Origin: Lentilitoribacter sp. Alg239-R112
GTDB lineage: Bacteria > Pseudomonadota > Alphaproteobacteria > Rhizobiales > Rhizobiaceae
NCBI RefSeq assembly: GCF_900537175.1
Contig: NZ_LS999833.1
Span: forward strand, 186,001 to 250,000
Length of the DNA: 64,000 nt
Direction of reading: 5' to 3'
This document shows positions 44,349-53,435 of the stretch, in pieces. The notes under the pieces are model-generated. The model made no database searches. It was not told where the DNA came from and was given only the letters and a program-made list of their open reading frames with translations. The stretch's first letter is position 1. Every line of letters begins with the position of its first letter. The translations under genes and the position numbers were made by a program.

Positions 44349-44969
44349 CTACCACCACCCCTTGCCATGCAAACTGTCATACATGCCATCGGCAATCTGC
44401 TGATAGCCTGCATGATTTGGGTGACCCTGCATCCAGGCCTGGTTGCCAGTATAAGTAGGCACGTTGTAAGGCGCTAATATCTGATTTTGCGCATCCACCC
44501 AAGTTGGGCATGTCGCATTGTTGGTCATACAAAAAACCAAACCGCCATTGCCATTGATTACCTGCATGATGACATTTCCAACATTGACCTGAGATGCCGG
44601 CGAATTATAAACACCGTCATTGGTACCAAGCCAAATAATAGTGTGAGTTGGTTTTGGGTTTGCGCTGCTTACAATGGTTCCTGCGCCAATATCTTTAGCT
44701 TGCTGGCTGGTGGCCCCATTCATAACGCATACAGATGCTATGCTGGCATTATGACCAGCGCCGTTTAACCGCGTGACCAATTTGGGAAGATAACCATAAT
44801 CAGACCACGCGCCGCCGGGCCGATAATAATTGGCATCAGTGATCCAATTCGGGTTGGTTATAGGCTGCGCATTGGAAAAAACAGTCGCCGTTGGATCGTT
44901 GGTATCCACCCCATCGCCAACACCTGCCGATAATGAATCCCCAACCATCGCCAATCTGATATCTGCCAT
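44349..44969 (-). CDS. SGNH/GDSL hydrolase
   Basis: 206 residues from the ATG at 44969, nine bases after GAGGGG; ATG codons at 44978 and 45026 are less well placed. Block I LAMVGDSLSAGVGDG holds the catalytic Ser, block III is IIWLGTNDG, and the C-terminal block V is HPNHAGYQQIADGM with the catalytic His. The Asp three residues before this His is replaced (GHPNH). No signal peptide, so cytosolic. It would hydrolyse esters or acetylated sugars; substrate unknown. Confidence 0.82.
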   Translation of the reverse strand: MADIRLAMVGDSLSAGVGDGVDTNDPTATVFSNAQPITNPNWITDANYYRPGGAWSDYGYLPKLVTRLNGAGHNASIASVCVMNGATSQQAKDIGAGTIVSSANPKPTHTIIWLGTNDGVYNSPASQVNVGNVIMQVINGNGGLVFCMTNNATCPTWVDAQNQILAPYNVPTYTGNQAWMQGHPNHAGYQQIADGMYDSLHGKGWW

Positions 44970-45149
44970 AACTTTCATCCCCTCAATCATTCTATTTATA
45001 GTTGTATATTTTAACAGTTGCATCATAAGTAGTTTAAGTCAAACTCTAAATTATTGAACTGAAACCATTGCATAAGGCGCACATCAGGTGCTCGCGTAGA
45101 ATCAAATTCATTGATATAGTTCAAAGCATTGCAACCGAATTGGTGATCT

Positions 45150-45911
45150 GTGCCCAAAACCAAACCCGCCCAAAAACCGCGCGAGACCGACCTTTATGCG
45201 CCTGTCAAAGCATTGCTGGAGGGGCAAGGCTATGAGGTGAAGGGCGAGATTGGCAAGGCCGATATTGTGGCTGTGCGAACTGGCGCTGATGGCCCGCCTG
45301 AAGCGCCCATTGTTGTGGAGCTAAAAACCGCGTTTTCGCTATCGCTGTTTCATCAGGGAATTGATCGGCAGAGCCTGACTGATGATGTTTATATTGCCGT
45401 GCCGCGCGGCACGGGCAAGCCCTTTTTAAAGGCATTGAAAAACAACAAGAACCTGTGCCGCCGCTTGGGGCTTGGACTCATCACAGTGCGGCTCAAAGAT
45501 GGGTTTACCGAAATTCACCTCGACCCAGCGCCCTATCAGCCACGCCAATCAAAGATAAAGAAATCCCGCCTTTTGCGTGAATTTGCAACCCGTGTAGGTG
45601 ATCCCAATCAGGGTGGCGCGGCCCGGCGAACACACATTATCACCGCCTATCGACAAGATGCTCTGCGCTGCTTGCAATATCTGAATGAACACGGCCCCAC
45701 TAAAGCCTCGATCATAGCCAAGGCGACAGATGTAAGCCGCGCCCGCACCATCATGGCAGCCGATCATTACGGCTGGTTTGAGCGCATACATATGGAGCAG
45801 GACGGCAAGGTGCTGAAAGGTATTTACGGTATCACGCCCAAGGGTGAATTAGCCGTAGTTGAGTTTAAAGATGCGCTGGATGAGATTGATAAGGCTGGCG
45901 ATAAAGCATGA
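45150..45911 (+). CDS. DUF2161 family protein, PD-(D/E)XK-like
   Basis: 253 residues with a GTG start. N-terminal domain: ETDLYAPVKALLEGQGYEVK, GEIGKADIVAVRT and IVVELKTAFSLSLFHQGIDR, which gives the D...E-x-K pattern of the PD-(D/E)XK nuclease fold seen in DUF2161 proteins. C-terminal part resembles a winged helix (ALRCLQYLNEHGPTKASIIA, GIYGITPKGE). Common in alphaproteobacteria; a DNA-related role is presumed but not shown. Its stop overlaps the start of the acetyltransferase gene by four bases. Confidence 0.8.
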   Translation: MPKTKPAQKPRETDLYAPVKALLEGQGYEVKGEIGKADIVAVRTGADGPPEAPIVVELKTAFSLSLFHQGIDRQSLTDDVYIAVPRGTGKPFLKALKNNKNLCRRLGLGLITVRLKDGFTEIHLDPAPYQPRQSKIKKSRLLREFATRVGDPNQGGAARRTHIITAYRQDALRCLQYLNEHGPTKASIIAKATDVSRARTIMAADHYGWFERIHMEQDGKVLKGIYGITPKGELAVVEFKDALDEIDKAGDKA

Positions 45912-46342
45912 TCTTTTCCATCAAACCCATTTCAGCAGAAGACACCTACCCGCTTCGTCGCAAAGTACTTTGGCCGAATGGGCCTGATGCGCTCGTATTA
46001 TTGGCCGATGACCACCTGCCCTCAACGCAGCATTTTGGCCTGTTTGAAGCAGATCAGCTTATCGGCGTGATTTCGCTTTTTGAGCAAGATGGCGCCATGC
46101 AGTTCAGGAAGTTGGCAGTTGATCACGCGATTCAGGGCAAGGGCTATGGCACGGCTCTCCTCGCGCACGTGCTCGATGTCGCGCAAAGCTCCGGCACAAA
46201 GCGCCTGTGGTGCAATGCACGTGTTACCGCCATGCCGTTTTATGCGCGATTTGGTTTTTCCGCCGAGCCCGATAGCTTTTTCAAAGGCGATGAAGAATAT
46301 AAAATCGCCTATCGTGAATATTCGCTCAGAGATTCTCGATGA
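45908..46342 (+). CDS. GNAT family N-acetyltransferase
   Basis: 144 residues. The acetyl-CoA binding motif AIQGKGYGTALLAHVLDVAQ (Q-x-x-G-x-G/A) is clear, preceded by QFRKLAVDHA and followed by LWCNARVTAMPFYARFGFSA. It reads like a small ElaA/YjcF-type acetyltransferase. It is translationally coupled to the DUF2161 gene by an ATGA overlap. Substrate unknown. Confidence 0.85.
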   Translation: MIFSIKPISAEDTYPLRRKVLWPNGPDALVLLADDHLPSTQHFGLFEADQLIGVISLFEQDGAMQFRKLAVDHAIQGKGYGTALLAHVLDVAQSSGTKRLWCNARVTAMPFYARFGFSAEPDSFFKGDEEYKIAYREYSLRDSR

Positions 46343-46425
46343 TTTGGTAATTTGTTACACTCTTGAGTTGGTTGTTCATCATGTATTTTGTTATTATAAT
46401 TTGGCAGGAAAATAAACCTATATAA

Positions 46426-46740
46426 ATGGCACAAAGCATACTCGAACGACATGCTCCAAATCGGTTTGAACTAGATGAACGCGGCTATTGGGCGGAAGGA
46501 AATGCAACTGATTGGGCCAATCATCGGCATGCAGAGACCATTTGGCTGGATGATGTTCTAAATGACCTTGTATGTTTTGAGAATGTACCACCTGCGGACA
46601 TTCAAATTGATAAAACGCAGATCGGCGGTTATCCGCTGCCAATTGTTCGTGTGCGAGGCATCATGAGATACATGTTTATTCCGTTTATGGAAAAACTATT
46701 GTCGGATGGCATGTACAAACCATACAACTGGTCCTATTGA
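46426..46740 (+). CDS. Hypothetical protein, 104 aa
   Basis: A soluble 104-residue protein (FELDERGYWAEGNATDWANH, ending LLSDGMYKPYNWSY) with many aromatic and acidic residues. No domain recognised. AGGAAAA lies about 14 bases before the start, which is far. Composition looks like real coding sequence. The next gene starts 49 bases later in the same direction. Confidence 0.5.
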   Translation: MAQSILERHAPNRFELDERGYWAEGNATDWANHRHAETIWLDDVLNDLVCFENVPPADIQIDKTQIGGYPLPIVRVRGIMRYMFIPFMEKLLSDGMYKPYNWSY

Positions 46741-46789
46741 AATCCGCTATTCGACGCGCTACCTGTTAGAAAACGGATAAGGAAATTCC

Positions 46790-47350
46790 ATGGCATTGCT
46801 CGATACTCCCCTTTGTGATTTTGGTTGGCAAGCACCGGATTTTACGCTCTCTGATGCACATGGAAAAATCCATACCATGAGTGAACATATGGGCGAGAAC
46901 TGTTTATTGATCGCCTTTATCTGCAACCATTGCCCTTACGTTAAAACGATTGCCCACCGCTTAGCCACCGATACGGATGAGCTGATTGCAAATGGGATCA
47001 ATGTGCTTGCTGTTATGTCTAATGACTACCGAGACTATGCGGAAGACAGCCCCGAAAACATGATCAAATTTGCCGCGCAACATGGTTTTAATTTTCCGTA
47101 CCTTGTTGATGAGACACAGGAAGTCGGCAAAGCCTACGGTGCAATATGCACACCGGATTTTTTTGGTCTGAACAAGAAAGGCGAACTGCAATATCGTGGC
47201 CGCCTTGATAACGGCGCGATGGGTAGCTCACCGAGCGAACTTGCAAACCGCGATCGCGAACTATTCAATGCCATGATGCAAGTTGGCAAAACAGGCGAAG
47301 GCCCGCGCCAACAAAATGCATCAATGGGGTGCAGTATAAAATGGTCTTAA
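46790..47350 (+). CDS. Thioredoxin-fold redoxin (AhpC/TSA-like)
   Basis: 186 residues with AAGGA before the ATG. The thioredoxin-like fold shows APDFTLSDAHGKIHTMSEHM at the N terminus and the active site FICNHCPYVKTIAHRLA (C-x-x-C), then NVLAVMSNDYRDYAEDSPEN and the cis-proline region GAICTPDFFGLNKKGELQYR. This is the thioredoxin family often annotated as redoxin domain protein next to redox or repair genes. Cytosolic. Confidence 0.85.
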   Translation: MALLDTPLCDFGWQAPDFTLSDAHGKIHTMSEHMGENCLLIAFICNHCPYVKTIAHRLATDTDELIANGINVLAVMSNDYRDYAEDSPENMIKFAAQHGFNFPYLVDETQEVGKAYGAICTPDFFGLNKKGELQYRGRLDNGAMGSSPSELANRDRELFNAMMQVGKTGEGPRQQNASMGCSIKWS

Positions 47351-47496
47351 ATATATTCTAAGAAACCAGATCAGCAACTTCACATTTATCTCGCAAATGC
47401 AGCCGTTGCTGATGTTTGTTTCGAAAGCATTCGAAAAAAGAAAATACGCGCCCGATTTTCGGCGGCATTCTGCGCGCTTGGTGATATGGTGGGCGC

Positions 47497-48573
47497 ATGC
47501 TTTTTGACCTTCCAGATCACGACACACTCTATCAGGCTTTATTAGACCGGAATGCGGCCTATGACGGGCAGGCTTACGTATGCGTTTCAACAACGGGGAT
47601 ATTCTGTCGGTTGACCTGTCCGGCGCGAAAACCAAAATCGGAAAATTGCTCGTTCTATGCGTCCGTGGGCGAATGTATTGAAGCGGGATATCGCGCCTGC
47701 AAACGATGCCACCCACTAACCCCGATGGCGTCATCTGATCCTGCGATTGCTGCTCTTCTTGCAGCACTTGATGAAAAGCCGGAATATCGGTGGTCGGAGT
47801 TGGACATTGAGCGGATGGGCTTTGACCCTTCCACAATTCGTCGAAGTTTCAAGCGTCAGTTCGGAATGACGTTTCTTGAAATGGCGCGGCAGCGAAGATT
47901 GCGTGATGGATTTGAAACGATTTCGCAGGGCGGCAAAGTCATTGATGCGCAGATCCAGGCTAATTTTGAATCAGCCAGCGCTTTTCGGGCATCATTTGCA
48001 AAACTTTTGGGCCGGGCACCGGGCAGTCTCGACAATAACCCTACCCTGTTTGCTGATTGGATCACCACCCCTTTGGGAGATATGATCTCGGTCAGCAGTC
48101 AATTGCATCTGCACCTTCTGGAGTTTGTGGATCGCAAGGCATTAAAAACGGAACTTGGCAAGCTCGATAAGCAGGCAAAAGGAAAACTCGGGGTTGGAAA
48201 AACAGACGCAGGTGAGCAAATCAGGCTGGAACTGGAGGCGTTTTTCGCAGGAAAATCTGCCAGTTTCTCCACGCCCCTCGCCTTTGCCGGATCGCCTTTC
48301 CAGCAGGCCGTTTGGGATGAGTTGTTGCGCATACCTGCGGGCGAAACGCGCAGTTATTCCGACATTGCAAAAGGCATAGGCCGACCATCTGCAACCCGTG
48401 CAGTTGCGCGGGCAAATGGTGCCAATCAAATCTCGCTTGTTGTACCATGTCACCGCGTTATTGGCGCTGATGGCTCCTTGACCGGATATGGTGGCGGGCT
48501 ATGGCGCAAACAAAAACTTCTTGAAATCGAACGGCACTACAAGATGTGCCCCCATGAGAGCAAAGCAATATGA
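47497..48573 (+). CDS. ada: Ada, bifunctional alkylation response regulator / O6-methylguanine methyltransferase
   Basis: 358 residues with all three modules. N-terminal zinc methyl-acceptor: FCRLTCPARKPKSENCSF and ACKRCHP supply the four cysteines, including the phosphotriester acceptor. The AraC-type HTH follows (IRRSFKRQFGMTFLEMARQR). The C-terminal methyltransferase has the acceptor PCHRVIGADGSLTGYGGG. Methylated Ada activates its own and other repair genes in enteric bacteria. Its stop overlaps the next start by four bases. Confidence 0.93.
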   Translation: MLFDLPDHDTLYQALLDRNAAYDGQAYVCVSTTGIFCRLTCPARKPKSENCSFYASVGECIEAGYRACKRCHPLTPMASSDPAIAALLAALDEKPEYRWSELDIERMGFDPSTIRRSFKRQFGMTFLEMARQRRLRDGFETISQGGKVIDAQIQANFESASAFRASFAKLLGRAPGSLDNNPTLFADWITTPLGDMISVSSQLHLHLLEFVDRKALKTELGKLDKQAKGKLGVGKTDAGEQIRLELEAFFAGKSASFSTPLAFAGSPFQQAVWDELLRIPAGETRSYSDIAKGIGRPSATRAVARANGANQISLVVPCHRVIGADGSLTGYGGGLWRKQKLLEIERHYKMCPHESKAI

Positions 48574-49328
48574 ACCAGTCTGACAAAGCCACCCATTTCA
48601 AATCTCTTCACAAGAAGAGTGAACCACTCGTCCTCTACAATATCTGGGATGCTGGCAGCGCCAAAGCGCTTGAAGATGCAGGTGCCAAAGCATGCGCAAC
48701 CGGAAGCTGGTCAGTTGCAGCAGCACAAGGGTTTGGTGATGGCGAAGCTATTCCGCTTGAATTTGTCCTGCAAATCATAGAGCGCATCAGTAAAACAATT
48801 GACCTGCCGCTCAGTGTAGATTTCGAAGGTGGTTACGCGATTGATGCGGCAGATGTAACCGCCAATGTGCGCAAAATCATCAAGGCTGGTGCTATCGGTA
48901 TTAATTTTGAAGATCAGGTGGTGGGCGGCGAAGGTCTTCATGCAATCCCTACACAGATTGAGCGGATACAGGCAGCGCGTGAAGCCGCCGAGCAGGAAGA
49001 TGTTCCGTTGTTTATCAATGCGCGCACTGATTTATTCCTCAAAGCAGAACCGTCTGAACATGCGGCGCTGATTGATCAGGCTCTTGAACGCCAGGTTGCC
49101 TATTCAAACGCCGGAGCGGATGGCTTTTTCATTCCCGGCCTTACCCAACACGATCTGATCAAACAGATTACTGATGCTGCAAACCTTCCTGTAAACGTTA
49201 TGATGAGAGGCGAATTGAACTCTTTTGGTGATATTACCAAAGTTGGAGCATCTCGCGCCAGCTATGGGCCGGCGCCTTATCGCGAAGCAATTTCTGACCT
49301 GACAGAGCGCTATAATGCTCTCCACTAG
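48570..49328 (+). CDS. Isocitrate lyase/PEP mutase family protein
   Basis: 252 residues, TIM-barrel of the ICL/PEPM superfamily. Recognisable: YNIWDAGSAKALEDAGAKAC, ATGSWSVAAAQGF, LPLSVDFEGGYA (metal-binding Asp), IGINFEDQVVGGEG and INARTDLF. It lacks the KKCGH motif of isocitrate lyase, as do most proteins of this branch; the chemistry is probably C-C or P-C lyase on a small oxoacid. It starts within the ada stop (ATGA), an arrangement worth noting because the functions differ. Confidence 0.87.
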   Translation: MNQSDKATHFKSLHKKSEPLVLYNIWDAGSAKALEDAGAKACATGSWSVAAAQGFGDGEAIPLEFVLQIIERISKTIDLPLSVDFEGGYAIDAADVTANVRKIIKAGAIGINFEDQVVGGEGLHAIPTQIERIQAAREAAEQEDVPLFINARTDLFLKAEPSEHAALIDQALERQVAYSNAGADGFFIPGLTQHDLIKQITDAANLPVNVMMRGELNSFGDITKVGASRASYGPAPYREAISDLTERYNALH

Positions 49329-49470
49329 GCTCGTCTCTTGGCGTTGCAAAAGTTTTTCAACCAGAAAATCAATAAACACCTAGCCTGTGGCGTGATTTTG
49401 TGAGATGCCGCTCCCATAATCACATTTAAAATGGGCGCAACCCGCCCTCCACAGAAGGAGCAGATCGACC

Positions 49471-49827
49471 ATGATTGAACGACAAGAAACTGCAACACGC
49501 ATGAGCAAAATCGTTAAACACAACGGCACTGTGTATTTGTGTGGTCAGGTGGGCAATGTCAAAGCGGGCGAAGAAGTGTCTGCGGGCGATCAAACAGCGC
49601 AGATGCTAGCAAAGGTTGACGCGCTTTTGGCTCAGGCCGGGTCATCAAAAGAGCAAATTCTTCAAGCCATTATCTGGGTTTCTGATATGAAGCATTTTCA
49701 GGAAATGAACGCTGTGTGGGATGCATGGGTGCCAGAAGGTCATGCCCCGGCACGTGCTTGCGGCGAAGCCAAACTTGCCCGACCTGAACTTTATGTCGAA
49801 ATCATAGTTACCGCTGCATACGACTAG
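49471..49827 (+). CDS. RidA family protein
   Basis: 118 residues. GAAGGAG lies about ten bases before the ATG at 49471. The pattern [51 protein letters not shown] and the C-terminal [24 protein letters not shown]-type end (the Arg in PARAC) fit Rid/YjgF enamine or imine deaminases. These destroy reactive 2-aminoacrylate. Trimer, cytosolic. Confidence 0.88.
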   Translation: MIERQETATRMSKIVKHNGTVYLCGQVGNVKAGEEVSAGDQTAQMLAKVDALLAQAGSSKEQILQAIIWVSDMKHFQEMNAVWDAWVPEGHAPARACGEAKLARPELYVEIIVTAAYD

Positions 49828-49910
49828 TCATTTAGGATTAGTGGTACACTCTACTTGATCAAGTTCGTTTATGGTGCGACAATTGCCTGTATACGACGGG
49901 AGGTGAAGGA

Positions 49911-50402
49911 ATGTTCAAAGCAGTGCAAACGGACAGCGATATCGACCGTGTTGTCAGCTTAGCCAACCTTATCTGGCATGACCATTATGACCCGATTGTT
50001 GGGTCCGATCAGGTTACTTATATGTTGGAGCATTTTCACTCTCCACAGGTGATTAAAAACCAAATTGAAAATGAGGGTTACCGTTATTTTCTCATTGGTC
50101 ACAATGGCCGCATTGTGGGGTATATGGGTGTGCAGCCAAACGATAATGAACTATTCCTCAGTAAACTCTACATCCTGTCAACAGAGCGCTCAAAAGGCTT
50201 GGGCCGCACATCGATGAGCCATATTGTTGACCTTGCATTTGAACTCAAATTGGACAAAGTTCGCCTGACCGTGAACAAAAACAATATCGGCTCAATCAAA
50301 GCTTATGAGAAAATGGGCTTTAAAAAAACAGACACCGTCGTTGAGGATATTGGCGGCGGTTATGTCATGGATGACTATGAGATGGAGCTTACGCTAACGT
50401 GA
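49911..50402 (+). CDS. GNAT family N-acetyltransferase
   Basis: 163 residues. GGGAGG and AAGGA lie before the ATG. The CoA motif LSTERSKGLGRTSMSHIVDL and the C-terminal NIGSIKAYEKMGFKKTDTVV are typical of RimI-like acetyltransferases, and the end GGGYVMDDYEMELTL matches the subgroup for small molecules such as diamines or phosphinothricin-like amines. Substrate unknown. Confidence 0.87.
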   Translation: MFKAVQTDSDIDRVVSLANLIWHDHYDPIVGSDQVTYMLEHFHSPQVIKNQIENEGYRYFLIGHNGRIVGYMGVQPNDNELFLSKLYILSTERSKGLGRTSMSHIVDLAFELKLDKVRLTVNKNNIGSIKAYEKMGFKKTDTVVEDIGGGYVMDDYEMELTLT

Positions 50403-50491
50403 GCCCTTCCTCTTTGCAATCAGGTTAACAAACACGATTGTCAGATGAACAGATCGCCATTTTTGCCAAAATTGATCTTACTAAAATCGAG

Positions 50492-51466
50492 TTAGTTAAA
50501 ATCGGGATATTCGAACTCGATATAGGAAAAGAAGTGATCTGAACCCTGTTTTTTAGGTGAGTTCAAAACATCAACCTTATCAGTTCTTAACTTCCACAAT
50601 GCTTTAGAACACAGAATATAGTCGATTTGCGCCCACTCATCTTCTCTTGTTCCATCCGCCTTTGGTCGCTGCCAAACATGGGTATCGCGAGGGCGACGAA
50701 CGGGAGAATTTTCTGCCGTATCAGCCTGCTCGATGACAGAAACGGCATTGGTAACGCCAAGTGCGTTATCATCTGCCAATAGCGGCGCTAAGGCCTCGCT
50801 GGCAGGCGTATCATTTAAATCACCCAGGACAACAAACCGATCATTTTCGATATCCATCACAGACGATACAATATCAACGACCTTTCGTGCCTCTGCCTCA
50901 CGCTTGAGCGTATTGTTGCGTTGTGCTTTTGCGTATTTTCCCGGGTCCTTAAATGGATCAACACCCGTATATTTGGACTTAAAGTGACATATAAAGGCCG
51001 TTAGCACGAGGTTCTCGCGATCTTTATCGACGATCTCAACCTGCAAACAATCGCGGCCAAACTGGTAAAGCTTGCCATCAGAGCGGCGGAATTTATCAAA
51101 CCGATGACTAACGATGCGGCCAATGCGAAAGAGCTTTGTGCAGATCAGGCCTAAATCGATACCGCGCGGATCATTGGAGGGAAGGCTGACCACACCAGTT
51201 TTTGGTCCATAATCAGGACCGACACTGGCCTGCACGAAATCAAGCAAAGCGCCAAAGTTTTCAAGTTCCTGCAGGGCAACGATATCAACTGAATTTTTGC
51301 CAATGCCGTTGTCACGAATGCGCTGCGCCACATCAAAAGCATGTGATCTTGATTTGGGTTGCGTATTAAAACGCCCATAAGTATCATCACCGACTGAATA
51401 AGGATCATCAAAACGATCAAACAAATTTTCTACATTGTAGGTACCAATTCTAAAATTACGAGGCAT
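50492..51466 (-). CDS. Endonuclease/exonuclease/phosphatase family protein
   Basis: About 324 residues from the ATG at 51466, eight bases after AGGTGG; the frame starts at a GTG at 51478. The fold motifs are present: RIGTYNVENLFDRFDDPYS at the start, IVALQELENFGALLDFVQAS (catalytic Glu), FVVLGDLNDTPASEALAPLL (Asp and Asn) and the C-terminal GSDHFFSYIEF (Asp-His). No signal peptide. Such proteins cleave nucleic acid or phosphoesters. Confidence 0.87.
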   Translation of the reverse strand: MPRNFRIGTYNVENLFDRFDDPYSVGDDTYGRFNTQPKSRSHAFDVAQRIRDNGIGKNSVDIVALQELENFGALLDFVQASVGPDYGPKTGVVSLPSNDPRGIDLGLICTKLFRIGRIVSHRFDKFRRSDGKLYQFGRDCLQVEIVDKDRENLVLTAFICHFKSKYTGVDPFKDPGKYAKAQRNNTLKREAEARKVVDIVSSVMDIENDRFVVLGDLNDTPASEALAPLLADDNALGVTNAVSVIEQADTAENSPVRRPRDTHVWQRPKADGTREDEWAQIDYILCSKALWKLRTDKVDVLNSPKKQGSDHFFSYIEFEYPDFN

Positions 51467-51584
51467 AAGATTTTCCACCTATGAGTTATTTATGAAATCA
51501 CACATACCATAAAGTTGTTTATTCACCAATTCTAGGCGGGCCAGATGTCGTTTTTATGAAAGGGAGGTTTGTACTATTTCCCCC

Positions 51585-52475
51585 TCACCCCCGCACCAAT
51601 TCCTCGGCCAGAAAATCGAACACGGTGCGCACGCGGGTGCTTAGATGTACTTCTCTATGTGTCGTCAGCCATATGGGATAGGTCAGATTTGTTTGCTCGG
51701 GCAAAATGCGGACTACTTTTGGCTCCAGATCACCTAAACGGGCGGGCATGGCGCCAATGCCGACACCCAGCTTGGTCAATTCCCAGTGCACATGGTGCGT
51801 GCCGGCAAGTACGGGAAAATTTTTCTCCGTCACGGGTATGCCAACGCTATTGAGATATCGGATCATCTCATGGGAATGATCAAAACCGATAAATTCAGCC
51901 TGGGCAAGATCTTCGAACTTTGTAATTGGCGGCAAACTATCAAGATAATCTGGTGTGGCATAAAAATACCCGCGCTCATCATGGATTTTTTTGGCAATCA
52001 GGTCATTATCCTCTGGGCGGAAATTTCGGATCGCAATATCCGCCTCACGCTTGCGCAGATTTTTCGGCTCGTTGGATGGCAATATCTCAATTTCGACTTT
52101 CGGGTGGATGCGGCGCAGCTTGGCAATGATCGGCGGCAGAACGCTAACCGATGTCATTTCGCTGGCCGTGATACAAACCGATCCTTCCAGCGTTGTGGTA
52201 TGACCCAAGGCTGATAGTGAGAGCGAACCAGCCGCCTCGCCCATTTTGCGCACATGCTCCAAAAGCTGCTCACCAACAGGGGTCAGCAATAATCCGCGCC
52301 CTACCCGTTCAAACAGAACAACGCCCAGCTCTTCTTCAAGCGCGTCCACCTGACGCCCAAGGGTTGGCTGGGTCATGTGGAGCGCTCGCGCTGCGGCTGA
52401 GAGCGAACCTTCTTCTGCGGTAGCTAAAAAGGCCCGCGCCCGGTTCCAATCAAAATTGGTGTTTTTCCAATCCAT
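51585..52475 (-). CDS. LysR family transcriptional regulator
   Basis: 296 residues. The HTH reads RARAFLATAEEGSLSAAARA and LHMTQPTLGRQVDALEEELG, followed by the effector domain (GSVCITASEMTSVSVLPPII). It is divergent from the methyltransferase gene with 171 bases between, so that gene may be a target. Otherwise a standard member. Confidence 0.9.
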   Translation of the reverse strand: MDWKNTNFDWNRARAFLATAEEGSLSAAARALHMTQPTLGRQVDALEEELGVVLFERVGRGLLLTPVGEQLLEHVRKMGEAAGSLSLSALGHTTTLEGSVCITASEMTSVSVLPPIIAKLRRIHPKVEIEILPSNEPKNLRKREADIAIRNFRPEDNDLIAKKIHDERGYFYATPDYLDSLPPITKFEDLAQAEFIGFDHSHEMIRYLNSVGIPVTEKNFPVLAGTHHVHWELTKLGVGIGAMPARLGDLEPKVVRILPEQTNLTYPIWLTTHREVHLSTRVRTVFDFLAEELVRG

Positions 52476-52646
52476 AATGCCCTTTCATCCAACCAACCCA
52501 TGCAAATATGCATATTAAACTAACATATTTAAGCAATTTACTTTCATATTCGTATTGATAGGATCATGGCACAGCTTAGAAAGCAACCCCAATGCATTGC
52601 ACTCAACACCCTATGTTTTGCACTCAAATCGTAAGTAGAACCGACC

Positions 52647-53315
52647 ATGTCAGAATTAACCGAACAGATGCCCAAAAATATGAATGTCAGCGCGCCAAAA
52701 ACCAATCCGAAATTCTGGGATAAAGCATCGGCAAAATATTCCAAAAGCCCGGTTAGTGATCCCGCCGCCTATGCGCATACGCTCGACCGCACACGTTTTT
52801 ATCTTAAGCCAGATGACCATATGCTGGAACTTGGTTGCGGCACTGGCACAACAGCGCTGACACTATCTGACCAGGTGCGCCACATCACGGCGACGGACAT
52901 TTCGCAGAATATGCTGGATATTGCCGATCGCAAAAAGCATGAACAGGGCATAAATAACGTCGATTTTGTACAAAAAAGTGTTGAAGACCTGCCCTTTGGC
53001 GAGACATATGATGTGCTGTTTGCCTCATCGCTTTTGCACCTTCTGACCGACCTTGAAGATGGTCTTGCCCGTATTCGCCAATCAATTGAACCGGATGGAT
53101 TGTTTATATCCAAGACGGTTTGCCTTAAAAAGCAAAATCCGATTTTCCCCATTCTTATTCCCATTATGCGCTTCTTTGGTCTGGCACCTTACGTCAATTT
53201 CATAACAGGAGACGAATTGGAAATTGCGGTTAAACAAGCCGGATTTGAGATTATTGAATCCGGTGATCACAACACCAAACCCGCCTGCCGGTTTATTGTT
53301 GCCAGAGCAATCTAG
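52647..53315 (+). CDS. Class I SAM-dependent methyltransferase
   Basis: 222 residues. After an N-terminal lead (NPKFWDKASAKYSKSPVSDP) come the SAM motifs: DHMLELGCGTGTTALTLSDQ (motif I), ITATDISQNMLDIADRKKHE (acidic loop) and TYDVLFASSLLHLLTDLEDG (post-I region). Related to UbiE/Methyltransf_25-type enzymes. A small molecule or lipid headgroup is the likely acceptor. It lies between a LysR gene and an MDR dehydrogenase gene. Confidence 0.88.
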   Translation: MSELTEQMPKNMNVSAPKTNPKFWDKASAKYSKSPVSDPAAYAHTLDRTRFYLKPDDHMLELGCGTGTTALTLSDQVRHITATDISQNMLDIADRKKHEQGINNVDFVQKSVEDLPFGETYDVLFASSLLHLLTDLEDGLARIRQSIEPDGLFISKTVCLKKQNPIFPILIPIMRFFGLAPYVNFITGDELEIAVKQAGFEIIESGDHNTKPACRFIVARAI

Positions 53316-53435
53316 CGAACCACAAAACCAAGATTAAATAACAATCTAAATTCAGGTCAACGATAAGCCCACCTGCCAGAACCATCTGGCGGGAATGGTT
53401 TTCTTGTCCTGCGATTAAACTTGAAAGTCAGAACC

